From NCBI GenBank assembly GCA_023150775.1, contig JAKLKE010000018.1, positions 5,139-41,657 of the forward strand: DNA of 36,519 nucleotides, given 5' to 3'. Shown here in pieces: positions 33,364 to 36,519 of this stretch; positions within the stretch are counted from its first letter, which is position 1; each line of letters begins with the position of its first letter. This DNA is from Myxococcota bacterium. Its GTDB lineage: Bacteria; Myxococcota_A; UBA796; CAJQPC01. Made by a program: the position numbers and the translations under genes. The notes beneath the pieces are model-generated. The model made no database searches and was not told the origin of the DNA. It saw only the letters and a program-made list of their open reading frames with translations.

Positions 33364-34575
33364 ATGATCCGTGGGCTCCCCCTCGCCGCGCTCCTCCTGC
33401 TGGTCTTGGCCCCCGCCAAGGCCGAGGAGTCGCGGCCTGCGTGGGAGTCGCCGCGGGTGCCGGCCGGGGCCGCGCCGCCTACGGGGCTCAGCGGCATGAC
33501 CGCGGAGTCCTGCGGCGCCTGCCACGTCGAGATCGCCGCCGAGTGGCGGGCGTCCGTTCACGCCCACGCCTGGACCGACGCCCAGTTTCAAGGCGAGATC
33601 AAGAAAGATCCGTCGGTCACTTGGCTCTGCCTGAACTGCCACACCCCCGCCGGGGACCAGCAGGCCGAGCGCGCCGAGTCCACCGGGGATCCCAAGCGCC
33701 CAAACCGCGCCACGAACCCCAGCTTCAACGCCGCCTGGCGCGAGGAGGGCGTGAGCTGCGCGAGCTGCCACGTCCAGGACGGCAAGATCCTCGGCGTCTA
33801 CGGCGACGGGCGCGCCCCGCACCCCGTCGAGGTCAGCGAGCGCCTGCGCAGCGCGGACCTGTGTTTGGGCTGCCACCAGGCCGTCGCTACGGTGAGCCCC
33901 ACCTTGGCCTGCGCGTTCAACACCGGCGAGGAGTGGCGGGAGTGGGGCGGCGAGGCCACCTGCCAGAGCTGCCACATGCCCGAGGTCACCCGGCCCGTCG
34001 CCGTGGGCGGGCCCGTCCGTGAGGGCCGCCGCCACCTGTTCTTGGGCAGCCTCATCCCCAAAGACGCCCTGAGCGCCGAGGAGGAGGCCTACTACGCGCT
34101 CTTCGCCACCGGCCTCGACGCGGAGCTGATCTTGCCCCAAGACGCCCCGGCGGGCACGATCGTCGAGGGCCAGCTCATCCTGCACAACGCCCGGGCGGGG
34201 CATCACCTGCCGAGCGGCGATCCTGAGCGCCACCTGCTCGCCACGGTCACCATCGTCGATGGCGCCGGGCAGGTGATCTACGTCGCCCGCTACCGCGTCG
34301 GCCAGCGCTGGCGCTGGTGGCCCGAGGCCGAGCGCCTCGACGACAACCGCCTCGTGGCGAACGAGCGGCGTGTGGTGCCGTTCAGCTTCCCCATGCCCGC
34401 GGGCGGCGCCACGGCCAAGCTCGTCGTCGAGCACCGCCGGATCTCTGAGACGGCCGCCGCTTATCACGCCTTGGAGGGCTATCCGACGGGTCGGGTGGTC
34501 ACCGAGGCCCAGCGCACGTTAACCGAGACCGGGCAGAGCCCACAGAACCCCCCGATCGGAGCACAAGATGGGTGA
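33364..34575 (+). CDS. Pentaheme c-type cytochrome (c554-like)
   Basis: 403 residues with a Sec signal (LLLLVLAPAKA). Five heme-binding motifs: CGACH (50-54), CLNCH (89-93), CASCH (132-136), CLGCH (167-171), CQSCH (200-204), all in the N-terminal half. 'CH..IAAEWRASVHAHAW' after heme 1 is typical of cytochrome c554-like proteins. Extra His residues (for example H66, H68 and others) could be the sixth ligands. The C-terminal 180 residues lack hemes and look beta-rich ('LILHNARAGHHLPSGDPERH', 'VVPFSFPMPAGG'), perhaps an interaction domain. Periplasmic electron transfer, partner unknown. Its stop overlaps the next start by 8 bases. Confidence 0.92.
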   Translation: MIRGLPLAALLLLVLAPAKAEESRPAWESPRVPAGAAPPTGLSGMTAESCGACHVEIAAEWRASVHAHAWTDAQFQGEIKKDPSVTWLCLNCHTPAGDQQAERAESTGDPKRPNRATNPSFNAAWREEGVSCASCHVQDGKILGVYGDGRAPHPVEVSERLRSADLCLGCHQAVATVSPTLACAFNTGEEWREWGGEATCQSCHMPEVTRPVAVGGPVREGRRHLFLGSLIPKDALSAEEEAYYALFATGLDAELILPQDAPAGTIVEGQLILHNARAGHHLPSGDPERHLLATVTIVDGAGQVIYVARYRVGQRWRWWPEAERLDDNRLVANERRVVPFSFPMPAGGATAKLVVEHRRISETAAAYHALEGYPTGRVVTEAQRTLTETGQSPQNPPIGAQDG

Positions 34576-35539
34576 GCGCGTCTTCGTCACTGGCGCCACG
34601 GGCCGCATCGGCCTGCCGCTGGTGCGCGCGTTGCGGGCCGCAGGCCACGAGGTCGCCGGGCTCACCCGCACCGACGCCGGCTCAGAGGCGCTCACGGCCC
34701 TGGGCGCCCAGGTCGTCCGGGGCAACATGGACGACGCCGAGGCCCTGCGCCGGGGCGCTGAAGGCGCCGAGGTCGTCTACCACCTCGCGGGCGGCGTGCG
34801 GGGCCCGGGCCGCATCACCCCCGACCTGCTCAACCGCCGGGGCACCGAGCTCGTGATCGCCGCCTGCGCCGGGGTGCCGAGCCTGCGCGCCTTCGTCTAC
34901 GCGTCGAGCTGCGCGGTGTACGGGGATCGCAGCAACCTCTGGGTCGAAGAGGACTTTGAGCCCTCGCCGAACACACGCTACGGGCGCTCCAAGGCCGACG
35001 CCGAGGCCCTGGTGCGCGCCTCGACCGCCCGAGGCGATCTCCCGGGGATCATCGCCCGCATCGCCGCGGTCTATGGCAAAGGGTTCCCGTTCATGATGGA
35101 GGAGCCCATCCGCGCCGGGCGCGGCCTCCTGCCTGGCGAGGGCCGCAACCACGTCCCGACGATCCACATTGACGACTGCGTGGCCGCGCTCCAGGTGATC
35201 GCCGCCAAGGGCCGCCGCGGCGAGGCCTACCACGTCGCGGACCGCGCCCAGCCCCAGATCAAGGAGCTCTACGCCTTGGTGGCCGCCGCCACCGGGGGGC
35301 GGGCCCCGACGTTCTGGTCTACCTACATCCCGTCTTATGTGCAGCTCAGCGCCGCGCGTCAGAATGAGCGCCTCTGGAGCCGCCTCGGGGTGAAGCCGCG
35401 CTTCACGCCCGACAACATCCGGCATTACACCAACTCGGTTCGCCTGCGCACCGAAAGATTGGCCAAAGAGCTGGGTTTTGGCTGGAAGTATCCCGATCCG
35501 AAAGACGGCGTGCCCGCTGTGTTCGCATCCAACGCTTGA
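34568..35539 (+). CDS. Extended SDR, NAD(P)-dependent epimerase/dehydratase family
   Basis: 323 residues from ATG 34568, in the last codons of the cytochrome gene (8-base overlap, translationally coupled). Cofactor motif TGATGRIG (8-15) and active-site YGRSK (Tyr138, Lys142), with upstream Ser at 113/114. The family oxidises or epimerises nucleotide sugars or related substrates; the sequence does not reveal which. No membrane segment. Association with a periplasmic cytochrome is odd, and there is no obvious biochemical link. The -35 box of the next gene's promoter overlaps its stop codon. Confidence 0.93.
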   Translation: MGERVFVTGATGRIGLPLVRALRAAGHEVAGLTRTDAGSEALTALGAQVVRGNMDDAEALRRGAEGAEVVYHLAGGVRGPGRITPDLLNRRGTELVIAACAGVPSLRAFVYASSCAVYGDRSNLWVEEDFEPSPNTRYGRSKADAEALVRASTARGDLPGIIARIAAVYGKGFPFMMEEPIRAGRGLLPGEGRNHVPTIHIDDCVAALQVIAAKGRRGEAYHVADRAQPQIKELYALVAAATGGRAPTFWSTYIPSYVQLSAARQNERLWSRLGVKPRFTPDNIRHYTNSVRLRTERLAKELGFGWKYPDPKDGVPAVFASNA

Positions 35540-35565
35540 CCCCCCCAATGTTCCTCGCATATAAG
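35536..35565 (+). promoter_or_regulatory. Sigma-70-type promoter for 35605 lipoprotein
   Basis: TTGACC (35536-35541) and TATAAG (35560-35565) are 18 bases apart, each 5 of 6 to consensus. The -35 overlaps the SDR stop codon. The leader has a small hairpin, GGGGAAGC-TGCGCTG-GCTCCCC (35565-35586), just before the ribosome site GAAGAGG. Confidence 0.65.
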
Positions 35566-35604
35566 GGGAAGCTGCGCTGGCTCCCCGCGTGAAGAGGTGT
35601 GCTG

Positions 35605-36519
35605 ATGTCTCTGCTCGTTGTCCTGATGCTCGCCGGATGCTCCCCGAACGACGCGGTCGTCGGCGGCACCTTTCACGCGTGGCTCGCCAAGGGCTCCTCC
35701 GCCGCCGTCGCGACGGGCTCGATGAACCTGAACAAGGCGAGCTTCACCCTGGATTGTGCGTCCGACGCCCCAGAAGACGACACCTTCTGCAACTTCGGCA
35801 CGCCGAACCCCGTCGATGGCCGCTTTGACGAGCCCTACTTCTACGACGGCTCCGGCACGGCGGGTGGCAGCCGCCCCGTGTTCGGCCAGTTCGCGCGCCT
35901 CGGCGACGACATCTTCTACGGCTACCAAGACGAGGTGGTCGCGTGGCGCTCTGAGGCGATCATCACCTCGGAGAACGACTTCCAGCTCACGGTGCACCAC
36001 GATCTCGACGATGTGGCCCCGGGCCAAGACTTCCGCTTCGCCTTCGTGATCGACCCCGACTACCAGCCCACGATCTGCATCGAGTCCGGCCAGACCTGCT
36101 ACATCGATGGCGACAACGACGGCGACGGCTGGGCCGACTACAACGACCCCGACTGCCTCTCCGACGCCTGGGAGATCGGCTTCTCCCAGCTCTCGTGCAA
36201 CAACGGCGTCGACGACGACGAAGACGGCGACATCGACGGCGCCGACTCCGACTGCAGCTCCGCCTTCGCCACCGAGACGCCCCAGACCACCTGCAACGAC
36301 AACCAGGACAACGACAGCGACGGCCTGCGTGACGCCGCCGACCCCGACTGCTCCATCGGCTGGGAGCTCGCTGAAGAGACCGGCGCGTCCAACGGCCTCT
36401 ACGCCTGCTCCGATGAGATCGACAACGACGGCGACGGCGACGTTGACCTCGACGACGACGGCTGCGAGAGCGTCTGGGACAACGCCGAGGACGGCGCGCT
36501 CAGCGGCGACACCTGCGCC
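35605..36519 (+). CDS. Lipoprotein with Asp-rich calcium repeats, truncated by window end
   Basis: ATG 35605 follows GAAGAGG. 305 codons are open to the end of the window and no stop is seen, so the 3' end is missing. Lipobox LAGC. A ~140-residue beta-rich N-terminal domain with Cys residues ('LDCASD', 'FCNFG') is followed by a chain of 'DND.DGDGW.D..DPDC' and 'C.DEIDNDGDGDVDLDDDGCE' repeats, from about residue 170. It is another surface metal-binding lipoprotein, of the type seen at 1-1743, 5279-6811 and 28978-30093. The number of repeats and any C-terminal domain are unknown. Confidence 0.85.
   Translation, partial: MSLLVVLMLAGCSPNDAVVGGTFHAWLAKGSSAAVATGSMNLNKASFTLDCASDAPEDDTFCNFGTPNPVDGRFDEPYFYDGSGTAGGSRPVFGQFARLGDDIFYGYQDEVVAWRSEAIITSENDFQLTVHHDLDDVAPGQDFRFAFVIDPDYQPTICIESGQTCYIDGDNDGDGWADYNDPDCLSDAWEIGFSQLSCNNGVDDDEDGDIDGADSDCSSAFATETPQTTCNDNQDNDSDGLRDAADPDCSIGWELAEETGASNGLYACSDEIDNDGDGDVDLDDDGCESVWDNAEDGALSGDTCA

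Overview
This is a GC-rich bacterial chromosome segment, packed with genes on both strands and almost free of long intergenic gaps (no gene-free stretch exceeds about 260 bases). The codon use, the many lipoproteins carrying Asp/Cys-rich 'CDGxDNDCDG' (MopE-type) or thrombospondin-type-3 calcium-binding repeats, the mitochondrial-type EF-G1 and the sigma-54 regulator all point to a delta-proteobacterial or Myxococcota-like organism. This is inferred from gene content; there is no rRNA or tRNA in the window to test it.

Layout. (1) 1-7408: a truncated MopE-repeat surface protein; a convergent, unusual sigma-54 activator (1754-4423) that faces a short orphan gene (4683-5198) across an intergenic region with a near-perfect -24/-12 promoter and a 10-bp-period repeat array; then two lipoproteins separated by a terminator-like hairpin. 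(2) 7497-13830: a small unknown protein, a GAF/HD-GYP signalling protein, and a molybdenum hydroxylase made of a fused [2Fe-2S]+Mo subunit and an FAD subunit with the extra cysteine loop of 4-hydroxybenzoyl-CoA reductase. (3) 13844-20436: a proline/alanine-rich lipoprotein, fusA (EF-G1 type) followed 11 bases later by a RecA-like ATPase fused to a SLOG-like domain, a strong hairpin, then aspS translationally coupled to a secreted protein of unknown function.

(4) 20539-24604 is the most unusual region: two translationally coupled P-loop ATPases, with visibly lower GC than their neighbours, bounded exactly by 52-base imperfect inverted repeats (41 of 52 positions identical by hand alignment). 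Each repeat has two copies of a TATCGTACGATA-like palindrome with centres 16 bases apart. No transposase or recombinase is present. It looks like a compact acquired cassette, either an unrecognised mobile unit or a defence-like or self-regulated ATPase pair.

(5) 24619-36519: a YbjN-domain protein, three lipoproteins with calcium-repeat, vWA, lamin-tail or amidotransferase-like domains, an alpha/beta hydrolase, then a rightward series of a beta-propeller lipoprotein, a pentaheme cytochrome c, an extended SDR, and another repeat lipoprotein that runs off the window.

Much of the window therefore serves the cell envelope and surface (at least eight lipoprotein or secreted repeat proteins), mixed with housekeeping translation genes (fusA, aspS) and one redox/aromatic-metabolism operon. 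All functions are read from motifs by eye; no database search was possible.
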